Origin: JBOHER01 sp050701115
Lineage (GTDB): Bacteria > Actinomycetota > Actinomycetes > Mycobacteriales > Pseudonocardiaceae
DNA: 5,726 nucleotides
Direction of reading: 5' to 3'
NCBI GenBank assembly: GCA_050701115.1
Contig: JBOHER010000388.1
Span: 1 to 5,726, forward strand
Positions 1-5,119 of this stretch are shown here, one piece after another (position 1 is the stretch's first letter; each line of letters opens with the position of its first letter). The notes under the pieces are model-generated. The model ran no database searches. It was not told the origin of the DNA and saw nothing but the letters and a program-made list of their open reading frames with translations. Made by a program: the position numbers and the translations under genes.

Positions 1-992
1 TGATCGTCTCCGGCGCCAAGGTGGTCGCCACCGGCTCGGCGATCACCCACTACAACTTCATCGCCCACTACGGGTTGCCGATCAAGAAACGGGAGTTCGC
101 GCTGGTCTGCACCGTGCCGATGGGCGCGCCGGGCATGAAGCTGATCTGCCGCAACTCCTATTCCAGCGTCGCCGACGCCACAACCGGGCCGTTCGACTAC
201 CCGCTTTCCTCGCGGTTCGACGAGAACGACACCATCTTCATCCTGGACAAGGTCAAGATCCCCTGGGAGAACGTCTTCATCTACGGCGACCCGGAGAAGG
301 CCAGCACCTTCTTCCCCGCATCGGGCTTCCTGCACCGCTTCACCTTCCACGGCGTCACCAGGCTGGCGGTCAAGCTCGACTTCATCGCAGGCCTGCTGAT
401 GAAGGGCGTGGAAGCCACCGGCACCAAGGACTTCCGCGGCATCCAGACCCGGGTCGGCGAAGTCATCGGCTGGCGCAACATGTTCTGGGCGATCTCCGAC
501 GCGATGGCCGCCCACCCCGACGAATGGATCGGCGGAGCCGTCCTGCCACACCTGGACTACGGGCTCGCCTACCGCTGGTTTATGACCATCGGTTATCCGC
601 GGGTCCGCGAGATCATCATGCAGGACCTGGGCAGCGGCCTGATCTACCTGCCCTCGCACGCGAAGGACTTCCAGTCCCCGGAGATCCGGCCCTACCTCGA
701 CCGGTATGTGCGTGGCTCCAACGGAATGGACGCCGTCGAGCGGGTCAAGCTGATGAAGCTGATCTGGGACTCCATCGGCAGCGAGTTCGGCGGCCGCCAC
801 GAACTCTACGAGCGCAACTACTCCGGCAACCACGAAGGCGTGCGCGCCGAACTGCTCCTGGCCGCGCAGCAGTCCGGTTCGGCCGACGCCATGAAGGGGT
901 TCGCCGAGCAGTGCATGGCCGAATACGACCTGACCGGCTGGACCGTGCCCGACCTGTACAACCCCGGCGACGACACCCTGCGCGCCCGCTGA
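1..992 (+). CDS. Two-component FADH2-dependent phenol / 4-hydroxyphenylacetate hydroxylase, oxygenase component (5'-truncated)
   Basis: This is the C-terminal part of an HpaB/PheA1-type flavin monooxygenase oxygenase component, which uses FADH2 from a separate reductase to ortho-hydroxylate a phenol to a catechol in the cytoplasm. The open frame enters from the left edge (first full codon at base 3), so the true start is outside. About 330 residues are present against roughly 500-540 in the family, so about 190 N-terminal residues are missing, including the substrate-pocket Arg/Tyr/His region. Family blocks are clear: SAITHYNFIAH near the flavin site, YPLSSRFDEND, IPWENVFIYGD, RLAVKLDFIAGLL, SGLIYLPS, YVRGSNGMD, and IGSEFGGRHELYE followed by NYSG near the C-terminus. 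The gene stops 18 bases before catA. Because catA and catB follow, a phenol-type substrate giving catechol is more likely than 4-hydroxyphenylacetate, whose product is usually cleaved by an extradiol enzyme. The family call is firm; the substrate is inferred. Confidence 0.93.
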   Translation, partial: IVSGAKVVATGSAITHYNFIAHYGLPIKKREFALVCTVPMGAPGMKLICRNSYSSVADATTGPFDYPLSSRFDENDTIFILDKVKIPWENVFIYGDPEKASTFFPASGFLHRFTFHGVTRLAVKLDFIAGLLMKGVEATGTKDFRGIQTRVGEVIGWRNMFWAISDAMAAHPDEWIGGAVLPHLDYGLAYRWFMTIGYPRVREIIMQDLGSGLIYLPSHAKDFQSPEIRPYLDRYVRGSNGMDAVERVKLMKLIWDSIGSEFGGRHELYERNYSGNHEGVRAELLLAAQQSGSADAMKGFAEQCMAEYDLTGWTVPDLYNPGDDTLRAR

Positions 993-999
993 ACAACTC

Positions 1000-1005
1000 A
1001 GGAGA
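1000..1005 (+). promoter_or_regulatory. Ribosome binding site of catA
   Basis: AGGAGA lies five bases before the ATG at 1011, in the 18-base gap after the hydroxylase stop codon. It is a strong Shine-Dalgarno match and fixes the catA start. The short gap without a terminator supports one transcript for both genes. Confidence 0.75.
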
Positions 1006-1010
1006 ACACC

Positions 1011-1766
1011 ATGACCACCCAACAGAGAACCGCCGAAGTCCTCGGCGACATCTTCGCCGCGGTCAACGAACGCCTGGTCAAGCACTCGGCGACCTATGAG
1101 GAGTACCAGGAGGCCAAGCAGTGGCTGATCGAGGTCGGCCAGGCGGGCGAATGGCCGCTGTTCCTGGACGTGTTCTTCGAGCACACCGTCGAGCAGCTCG
1201 CCTCCGAGCAACGCGCCGGCAGCACCGGCTGCATCGAGGGCCCGTACTACAAGCCCGGCGCCCCCCAGTTGGATTCCCCCGCGACCCTGCCGCAACGTTC
1301 CGACGAGCCCGGCGACACGCTGGTCTTCACCGGCAGCGTGCGGGACCTGGATGGCAACCCGCTCCCTGGGTCCATTGTGGACATCTGGCAGGCGGACGCG
1401 CACGGCTTCTACTCGCAGTTCCACCCCGATCCCCCGGAGTGGAACCTGCGGGCCAACGTCACCACCGACGAAGCGGGCCGGTTCGAGATCACCACCGTGG
1501 TGCCCGCACCCTACGAGATCCCCAAGGATGGCCCCACCGGCAAGATGATCATCGCGGCGGGCTGGCACCACTGGCGCCCAGCCCACCTGCACATGATGGT
1601 GCGCGCCGAGGGCAAGCAGCCCCTGACCAGTCAGCTGTTCTTCGCAGGCGGCGACTACATCGACTCCGACATCGCCAGCGCGGTCAAACCGGAGCTCACC
1701 CTCGAACTGGTCAAGCACGACGGCCACTACTCCGCGGACTACGAGTTTCGGCTGGACCCTGCCTGA
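1011..1766 (+). CDS. catA: Catechol 1,2-dioxygenase (intradiol ring cleavage)
   Basis: A 251-residue non-haem Fe(III) intradiol dioxygenase that opens catechol to cis,cis-muconate in the cytoplasm. The four iron ligands are visible as Tyr134 (in HGFYSQF), Tyr168 (in PAPYEIP), and His192 and His194 (in RPAHLH). Their spacing (34, 24, 2) closely follows the classical enzymes. The segment from about 119 to 134, PGSIVDIWQADAHGFY, fits the intradiol signature. An N-terminal helical linker domain with QWLIEVGQAGEWPLFLDVFFEH (about 37-58, here split as QWLIEVGQ and EWPLFLDVFFEH) and EGPYY (76-80) resembles actinobacterial CatA, as do IDSDIASAVKPEL and the ending RLDPA. The protein is shorter than typical CatA (about 270-310) because the N-terminus is reduced, and its length is closer to chlorocatechol dioxygenases, so substrate breadth is open. 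A strong Shine-Dalgarno supports the start. The stop overlaps the catB ATG by one base, consistent with translational coupling. Confidence 0.93.
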   Translation: MTTQQRTAEVLGDIFAAVNERLVKHSATYEEYQEAKQWLIEVGQAGEWPLFLDVFFEHTVEQLASEQRAGSTGCIEGPYYKPGAPQLDSPATLPQRSDEPGDTLVFTGSVRDLDGNPLPGSIVDIWQADAHGFYSQFHPDPPEWNLRANVTTDEAGRFEITTVVPAPYEIPKDGPTGKMIIAAGWHHWRPAHLHMMVRAEGKQPLTSQLFFAGGDYIDSDIASAVKPELTLELVKHDGHYSADYEFRLDPA

Positions 1767-2887
1767 TGTCGGCGCCAACCGTCGCGGCGGTTGAGACCGT
1801 GATCGTCGACCTGCCGCTTCGCCGATCGCACAAGTTCAAGTCGATGAGCACCGACCACCAGAGCTACCTGGTGGCCAGGGTGCGCACCACCGACGGGATC
1901 GAAGGCATCGGCGAGGCCGTGGTCCCGGGCGGCCCATGGTGGGGTGGGGAGAGCGTCGAGACGATGAAGGTCGTCATCGACGCCTACCTCGCGCCGGCCC
2001 TGATCGGACAGGACGCCAGCCGCGTCGACTACCTGATGCGGCGGCTGGACCGGGTCGCCGCACGGAACTCCTTCGCCAAGGCCGCGCTGGAGATAGCCCT
2101 GTTCGACGCCTGGGGCCAGTCCCTCGGTATCCCGGTCTATCAGCTGTTGGGTGGCCTCTACCGGGACAGGATCCCGGTGACCTGGGCACTCGGCGCGGAA
2201 GATGCCGACATCGTGATCGCCGAGGCGGAGGAGAAGCTGGCGGCCGGCCTGCACTCGAGTTTCAAGCTGAAGATGGGCGCGATCGATCCGGCGACCGACA
2301 CCGCGCGGATCTGCGCGGTGGCCAAAGCGCTCGGCGAGCGGGCCAGTGTCCGGGTGGATCTCAACGCCGCATGGGACGAGCCAACCTCGGCGCGGTGGCT
2401 GCCCGTGCTCGAGGACGCCGGGATAGATCTGGTCGAACAACCGGTGCCCGGCTGGAACCTGGAAGCGATGGGTCGGCTCGCGGAGAAGCTGACGATCCCG
2501 ATCATGGCGGACGAAAGCCTGCTCACCGTCCACGACGCCCTTGCGCTCTACCGCCACGCCGCCGCGGACGTCTTCTCTCTGAAGGTGCACAAACACGGCG
2601 GACTGTCAGCAACCAAGAAGATCGGCGCGATCGCCGAAGCCGCCGGTCTGCCCTGCCACGGTGGCACCAGCATCGAAAGCTCGATCGGCACGGCGGCGGC
2701 TGCGCACGCCTACGCGGCGATCCCCGCGCTGACCTTCGGCTGCGAATTGTTCGGGCCCCTGCTCCTGGCCGAGGACATTGTCGTCGAACCCCTCCGCTAC
2801 TCCGGCGGCACCCTGCAGGTGCCCGATCGACCGGGTCTCGGCGTGCGGCTGGACGAACAGCAGATGGCGAGGTTCGCGCGGAAGTGA
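1766..2887 (+). CDS. catB: Muconate cycloisomerase (muconate lactonizing enzyme)
   Basis: A 373-residue enolase-superfamily enzyme converting cis,cis-muconate to muconolactone, the step after CatA. The length and numbering match Pseudomonas CatB. The base pair of lysines is K167 and K169 in FKLKMG, the metal ligands are D198 (VRVDLN), E224 (VEQPV) and D249 (ADES), the second base is K273 (SLKVHKHGG), and E327 lies in CELFGPLLL. The N-terminal capping domain carries the 20s loop and GEAVVPGGPWWGGES (about 49-63). The C-terminal block PGLGVRLDEQ with ARFARK is also CatB-like. The frame is open far upstream inside catA, but the ATG at 1766, overlapping the catA TGA as TGATG, gives the family N-terminus (VETVIVDLP) and is the sensible start. 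No clear Shine-Dalgarno precedes it, so coupling to catA is likely. Positions 54 and 59 are Pro and Trp rather than Ile and Tyr as in Pseudomonas CatB, which could affect specificity. No catC follows. Confidence 0.95.
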   Translation: MSAPTVAAVETVIVDLPLRRSHKFKSMSTDHQSYLVARVRTTDGIEGIGEAVVPGGPWWGGESVETMKVVIDAYLAPALIGQDASRVDYLMRRLDRVAARNSFAKAALEIALFDAWGQSLGIPVYQLLGGLYRDRIPVTWALGAEDADIVIAEAEEKLAAGLHSSFKLKMGAIDPATDTARICAVAKALGERASVRVDLNAAWDEPTSARWLPVLEDAGIDLVEQPVPGWNLEAMGRLAEKLTIPIMADESLLTVHDALALYRHAAADVFSLKVHKHGGLSATKKIGAIAEAAGLPCHGGTSIESSIGTAAAAHAYAAIPALTFGCELFGPLLLAEDIVVEPLRYSGGTLQVPDRPGLGVRLDEQQMARFARK

Positions 2888-2910
2888 GGTGATCGTGCAT
2901 ACTCCCCCGA

Positions 2911-2928
2911 TACGCTATGCGTGGCGTA
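2911..2928 (+). promoter_or_regulatory. Candidate operator/promoter in the catB-IclR gap
   Basis: The 81-base gap 2888-2968 contains three related five-base half-sites: TACGC at 2911-2915, GCGTG at 2919-2923 and GCGTA at 2924-2928. The first two form an imperfect palindrome around TAT (inner ACGC/GCGT exact), and the third repeats the second directly. TACGCT at 2911-2916 also fits the minimal -10 pattern TANNNT, but no convincing -35 lies upstream. PcaU/PobR-type IclR regulators are known to bind a palindrome plus an extra direct repeat, so an autoregulatory site is possible. This is inferred from pattern only and may be chance in GC-rich DNA. Confidence 0.3.
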
Positions 2929-2957
2929 CGGCCGCAATGCGACAACGAAGCAACGGC

Positions 2958-2965
2958 AGGAGGGG
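2958..2965 (+). promoter_or_regulatory. Ribosome binding site of the IclR-family gene
   Basis: AGGAGGGG is a near-perfect Shine-Dalgarno. Measured from the AGGAGG core it lies 5 bases before the GTG at 2969 and 11 before the in-frame ATG at 2975. It rules out the earlier GTG at 2921 as the start and favours GTG 2969, though ATG 2975 cannot be excluded. Confidence 0.7.
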
Positions 2966-2968
2966 TGC

Positions 2969-3754
2969 GTGACGATGAAATCGACGGACGAGAAGGACTA
3001 TGTGCAATCCCTCGAACGCGGGCTGTCGGTCATCCTCGCCTTCTCTAATCATCACCCGCAGCTCAGCCTGGCGAAGCTGTCCGAACTGACCGGGCTGAGC
3101 AGGCCCACGGTCCGGCGGATCGTGCTCACCCTGAACAAACTCGGCTACGTGCGCACCGAAGGCAGGCTCTATTCCCTCACCCCGCATGTGCTCGCACTCG
3201 GCAACGCCTACCTCTCCTCACTCAACCTCACCGAGGTCGCCCAGCCCTACATGGAGGAGGTCACCAAGGTCACCGGGCACACCTGCTCGCTGGCCGCGCT
3301 CGATGGTGAGGACGCGGTGTTTCTCACCAGGGTTCCTTCCCGGCAGGTCATGCGGCACACCTTGACCACCGGCACCAGGCTGCCGGCCTTCGCGACCTCG
3401 ATGGGGCGGATGCTGCTGGCCGGGTTGCCCGATCACGCCGTTGAGGATTTCCTGCAGCACGAACCGTTCCCGCAGTTCACCGCCCAGACGGTGACCAACC
3501 CCAAGCGATTACGGGAGATCATTCGTGAAGTGCGTAGTCAGGGCTGGGCGTTGGTGGATCAGGAGTTCGAGGAGGGCGTGCGGTCGTTCTCCGCCCCGAT
3601 CCTGGATTCGGGCGGCCGGGTGATCGCCACGCTGAGCATGTCGGTGCCGGCGAGCAGCGTAGGTATCGAGGAGATCCACACCGAGATCCTGCCGGTGGTC
3701 ATCGAGGCCGCACACGAGATCAGCAAGCAACTCGGTGCGCCACAACGAAACTAG
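2969..3754 (+). CDS. IclR-family transcriptional regulator (CatR/PcaR type), probable regulator of the catechol operon
   Basis: A 261-residue IclR-family DNA-binding protein. The N-terminal winged helix-turn-helix spans about residues 11-72: YVQSLERGLSVILAF opens it, LSLAKLSELTGLSRPTVRR holds the helix-turn-helix, and LGYVRTEGRLYSLTP forms the wing. The C-terminal effector-binding domain runs from about 85 to 255. It includes TGHTCSLAALDGEDAVFL, the LPAFATSMGRMLLA block, and GWALVDQEFEEGVRSFSAPI (about 192-211), which covers the IclR signature. The DYVQSLERGL opening is typical of aromatic-pathway members such as PcaR, PcaU and actinobacterial CatR, which respond to pathway intermediates. Its place 81 bases after catB on the same strand suggests it controls this operon and is partly co-transcribed with it. 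The start is chosen as GTG 2969 from the Shine-Dalgarno; ATG 2975 is the alternative. Effector and activator/repressor mode cannot be read from sequence. It ends 19 bases from the convergent SnoaL-like gene. Confidence 0.9.
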   Translation: MTMKSTDEKDYVQSLERGLSVILAFSNHHPQLSLAKLSELTGLSRPTVRRIVLTLNKLGYVRTEGRLYSLTPHVLALGNAYLSSLNLTEVAQPYMEEVTKVTGHTCSLAALDGEDAVFLTRVPSRQVMRHTLTTGTRLPAFATSMGRMLLAGLPDHAVEDFLQHEPFPQFTAQTVTNPKRLREIIREVRSQGWALVDQEFEEGVRSFSAPILDSGGRVIATLSMSVPASSVGIEEIHTEILPVVIEAAHEISKQLGAPQRN

Positions 3755-3773
3755 CGCCACACAGCACCGTTGG

Positions 3774-4277
3774 TCAGCTCGTCCGGTCGTAGCGTGGGTC
3801 GATCGCGCCCGCGGCTGGCGGCCATCCCATTCGTCCTGGTGCCCAGCCGGCCTCCATCGATACCCAGAAGAAGAACGTAACCTTGCGTTCGGTGAACAGC
3901 CAGTCCCCGTCCGGCTGCCGTGCGACCTGATCGCGGTAGCGCCCTGCGGCGACGTGCGGGTCACCGTCGACCACGCACGGCTGGAACAGCCAAGTCTCGC
4001 CGTGTGCGTGGTTGCCGCAGACGGTGACGGTTTCGTTGGCGCTGAAGTGCCACCAGGCAGTCAGCGAGCCCTCCAGGAGCCGGGCGAAGAAGGTGCGTAG
4101 GTCGGCTCGTCCGCGCGCCGTGGACAAGCCGACGAAGGCACCGTCCTCGGTGAAGAGCTCGGCGAGCTCTTCCCACCGGCCGTCATCGAGGTACTGGCAG
4201 TACCTCGCTCGCAGCTGGCCTATGTCGTGTGCGTCCTCCAGCATGCGGACGCGAGCTTCCAGATCATGATCGGTCAC
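3774..4277 (-). CDS. SnoaL-like / NTF2-fold protein, possible dehydratase or isomerase
   Basis: A 167-residue protein of the SnoaL-like (NTF2 alpha+beta barrel) group. The opening pattern LEARVRMLEDAHDIGQLRARY, here split at LEARVRML and EDAHDIGQLRARY, then YLDDGRWEELAELFTEDGAF (about 29-48), is characteristic of this group. Later beta strands include HFSANETVTVCG, HGETWLFQP and DWLFTERKVTFFFW. Tyr26 and Asp31 (in RYCQYLD) with His77 resemble the Tyr-Asp-His triad of BaiE-type dehydratases of this fold; that is an analogy, not proof of activity. The frame is open back to 4493 but overlaps tetR there. The GTG at 4277 is preferred because AGAGGTGG lies seven bases upstream and the product then starts at the family N-terminus. 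The gene lies about 101 bases after tetR on the same strand, so it may share the tetR transcript. Its substrate is unknown. It has no signal peptide or membrane segment. Confidence 0.82.
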   Translation of the reverse strand: MTDHDLEARVRMLEDAHDIGQLRARYCQYLDDGRWEELAELFTEDGAFVGLSTARGRADLRTFFARLLEGSLTAWWHFSANETVTVCGNHAHGETWLFQPCVVDGDPHVAAGRYRDQVARQPDGDWLFTERKVTFFFWVSMEAGWAPGRMGWPPAAGAIDPRYDRTS

Positions 4278-4284
4278 GACATCA

Positions 4285-4292
4285 CCACCTCT
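4285..4292 (-). promoter_or_regulatory. Ribosome binding site of the SnoaL-like gene
   Basis: On the minus strand AGAGGTGG sits seven bases before the GTG at 4277. It is the only good Shine-Dalgarno near the N-terminus and decides this start over longer in-frame options that would overlap tetR. Confidence 0.6.
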
Positions 4293-4332
4293 TTCTGTTC
4301 CGCGCAGAAGTCCCGTGCAGGTCGCGGCGGAA

Positions 4333-4351
4333 GGACACGTAATCGGTGTCC
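4333..4351. repeat. Six-base inverted repeat in the tetR-SnoaL gap
   Basis: GGACAC (4333-4338) and GTGTCC (4346-4351) are exact inverted arms around a seven-base loop, in the roughly 101-base gap between tetR and the SnoaL-like gene. GC-rich flanks could extend the stem imperfectly. There is no T-run on the minus strand after it, so it is not a classical terminator. It could be an operator, an mRNA hairpin or chance. On the minus strand TTGTCG-N17-TACGTG overlaps it as a weak promoter-like pair. I see nothing else in this gap. Confidence 0.35.
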
Positions 4352-4378
4352 GCGCCGGCGACAAGATTTGAGCAACGG

Positions 4379-5002
4379 TCAGTCGATCGACTTGGCTTCG
4401 AGCAGCCCGAGGGCATAGCGCGCATGCTGCTCGCCGAGTGCCACCTTCGACAGCCGCCCACCGGCGTGATACCAGGTCGAGATCGCCGAGCACATCGACA
4501 CGATGTTGCGCGCGGCGTCGTCTGGATGAGGGGTCGCGAACTCTCCGGCTGCCACGCCGTCCGCGACGATCTTCTCGAAGATCGCCTGCGTAGTGTCGCG
4601 CGCAGCGACAACCTGGTCCCTATCCGCGCCAGTGAGATAGCGAACTTCGCTGATCGCGACCAGTGCAGCCGTCTGGTGGTCCACCACGAACGCGACGAAG
4701 GCCTTCACCGCTTCCTGCATGCGCTGCGTCGCACTCTCCCCCGCCGACTCGACCGCCAGGCGGGTCCTGGTGAGCTGCTCGTCGTTGGCCAGCATGAGCA
4801 ACTCCGCGAGCAGATGCGATTTTGACGGGAAGTAGTTGTAGAGGTTCGAAAGGCTGGTTCGCGCGCCGCTCGCGATATCACGCATCGACGCCCCGTTGAA
4901 GCCCTGCTGACCGAACGCCTCGAGGGCCGCATTGAGAATGGCCGCCTCACTGCCCCGACCGGTGTCACGGATCAGGCTGACGGCAGGAGAACGATCGTTC
5001 AT
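4379..5002 (-). CDS. TetR-family transcriptional regulator
   Basis: A 207-residue TetR/AcrR-type repressor. The N-terminal DNA-binding domain covers about residues 17-65: GSEAAILNAALEAFGQQGFN (helix 1), then SMRDIASGARTSLSNLYNYF (helix-turn-helix, about 39-58) and the typical PSKSHLLAELL. The all-helical C-terminal ligand domain fills the rest, ending GLLEAKSID. In-frame ATGs exist further upstream at 5083 and 5047, but the family N-terminus and a TTGACC-N17-TAACCT promoter ending seven bases before the ATG at 5002 favour 5002. No Shine-Dalgarno precedes this ATG, consistent with a leaderless mRNA. It is divergent from the MaoC-like gene, and the SnoaL-like gene lies downstream on its strand. 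The palindrome GAACG-NN-CGTTC occurs over its start codon and again before the divergent gene, so it probably represses both itself and its neighbour. Its ligand is not known; neighbours hint at an acyl-CoA or lipid-related compound. Confidence 0.9.
   Translation of the reverse strand: MNDRSPAVSLIRDTGRGSEAAILNAALEAFGQQGFNGASMRDIASGARTSLSNLYNYFPSKSHLLAELLMLANDEQLTRTRLAVESAGESATQRMQEAVKAFVAFVVDHQTAALVAISEVRYLTGADRDQVVAARDTTQAIFEKIVADGVAAGEFATPHPDDAARNIVSMCSAISTWYHAGGRLSKVALGEQHARYALGLLEAKSID
4989..5000. promoter_or_regulatory. Candidate TetR operator 1 (over the tetR start codon)
   Basis: GAACGATCGTTC is a perfect 12-base palindrome covering the last base of the tetR ATG and the next four codons. 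It has the same GAACG-NN-CGTTC core as the second site at 5106-5117. If transcription starts at the ATG, a bound repressor would sit from about +3 to +14 and block the promoter, giving autoregulation. The match is seen directly; binding is inferred. Confidence 0.65.
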
Positions 5003-5009
5003 AACAGCG

Positions 5010-5038
5010 AGGTTATGGCCGATTCGCAACCAGGTCAA
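5010..5038 (-). promoter_or_regulatory. tetR promoter, probably leaderless
   Basis: On the minus strand TTGACC (5038-5033) and TAACCT (5015-5010) form a -35/-10 pair with an exact 17-base spacer. Seven bases then separate the -10 box from the A of the tetR ATG at 5002, so transcription should begin at or next to the start codon. The absence of a Shine-Dalgarno fits this. Confidence 0.6.
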
Positions 5039-5083
5039 CGGGTTCATATCAGCCGGTTCAGTCTTGACGAACAACCAGGTCAA
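5027..5083. repeat. 12-base direct repeat in the tetR/maoC-like gap
   Basis: CAACCAGGTCAA occurs at 5027-5038 and again, identically, at 5072-5083, 45 bases apart. On the minus strand it reads TTGACCTGGTTG, so the copy nearer tetR contains the tetR -35 box. The far copy has no good -10 box at 17 bases (TGAACC). It could be a duplicated promoter fragment or a second regulator's binding site. Confidence 0.6.
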
Positions 5084-5086
5084 TGC

Positions 5087-5115
5087 TTGACTAGTAGTGG
5101 TGCAAGAACGTTCGT
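5087..5115 (+). promoter_or_regulatory. Possible promoter of the MaoC-like gene
   Basis: TTGACT at 5087-5092 is a five-of-six match to a -35 box. The -10 at 17 or 18 bases (GTTCGT or TTCGTT) is weak and falls within the palindrome 5106-5117, where a bound TetR would exclude RNA polymerase. The -35 match is good and the -10 poor, so this remains tentative. Confidence 0.3.
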
Positions 5116-5119
5116 TCTT
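5104..5119. promoter_or_regulatory. Candidate TetR operator 2 (before the MaoC-like gene)
   Basis: AAGAACG-TT-CGTTCTT is an inverted repeat with exact seven-base arms and a two-base centre, ending directly before the ATG at 5120. Its inner 12 bases (5106-5117) share the GAACG-NN-CGTTC pattern with the site over the tetR start, and the two centres are 117 bases apart. The pairing on either side of a divergent promoter region is the usual layout for TetR control of a neighbour. Confidence 0.7.

Noticed and set aside
524..1099. 191-codon + strand frame overlapping the hydroxylase and catA
   Set aside because: It crosses two well-supported genes in the wrong frame and is Arg/Pro-rich low-complexity sequence.
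1121..1765. Long 5' extension of the catB frame, which would suggest a fusion protein
   Set aside because: The extension lies in a shadow frame of catA and is Arg/Pro-rich. Real CatB similarity starts right after the ATG at 1766.
1739..2596. 285-codon open frame on the minus strand, antisense to catB
   Set aside because: catB is fully supported by its catalytic residues. The antisense frame has no recognisable family pattern and is the expected by-product of GC-biased third positions.
1936..2892. 318-codon + strand frame overlapping catB
   Set aside because: It is rich in Arg, Gly and Pro with no fold-like pattern; a frame shadow of catB.
2921..2968. Earlier GTG start for the IclR gene
   Set aside because: It would place the strong AGGAGG Shine-Dalgarno inside the coding region, and the added residues do not resemble the family N-terminus.
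2888..2968. Possible small catC (muconolactone isomerase) after catB
   Set aside because: The gap is only 81 bases, too short for the roughly 95-residue CatC, and shows no matching sequence.
3735..4100. 121-codon + strand frame opposite the SnoaL-like gene
   Set aside because: It is antisense to a gene with clear family pattern and its own ribosome binding site, and has no recognisable features itself.
4282..4611. 109-codon minus-strand frame spanning the tetR end and the gap, considered as a small gene or frameshifted fragment
   Set aside because: Most of it is a shadow of tetR. The part in the gap is about 25 residues with no start or ribosome binding site of its own.
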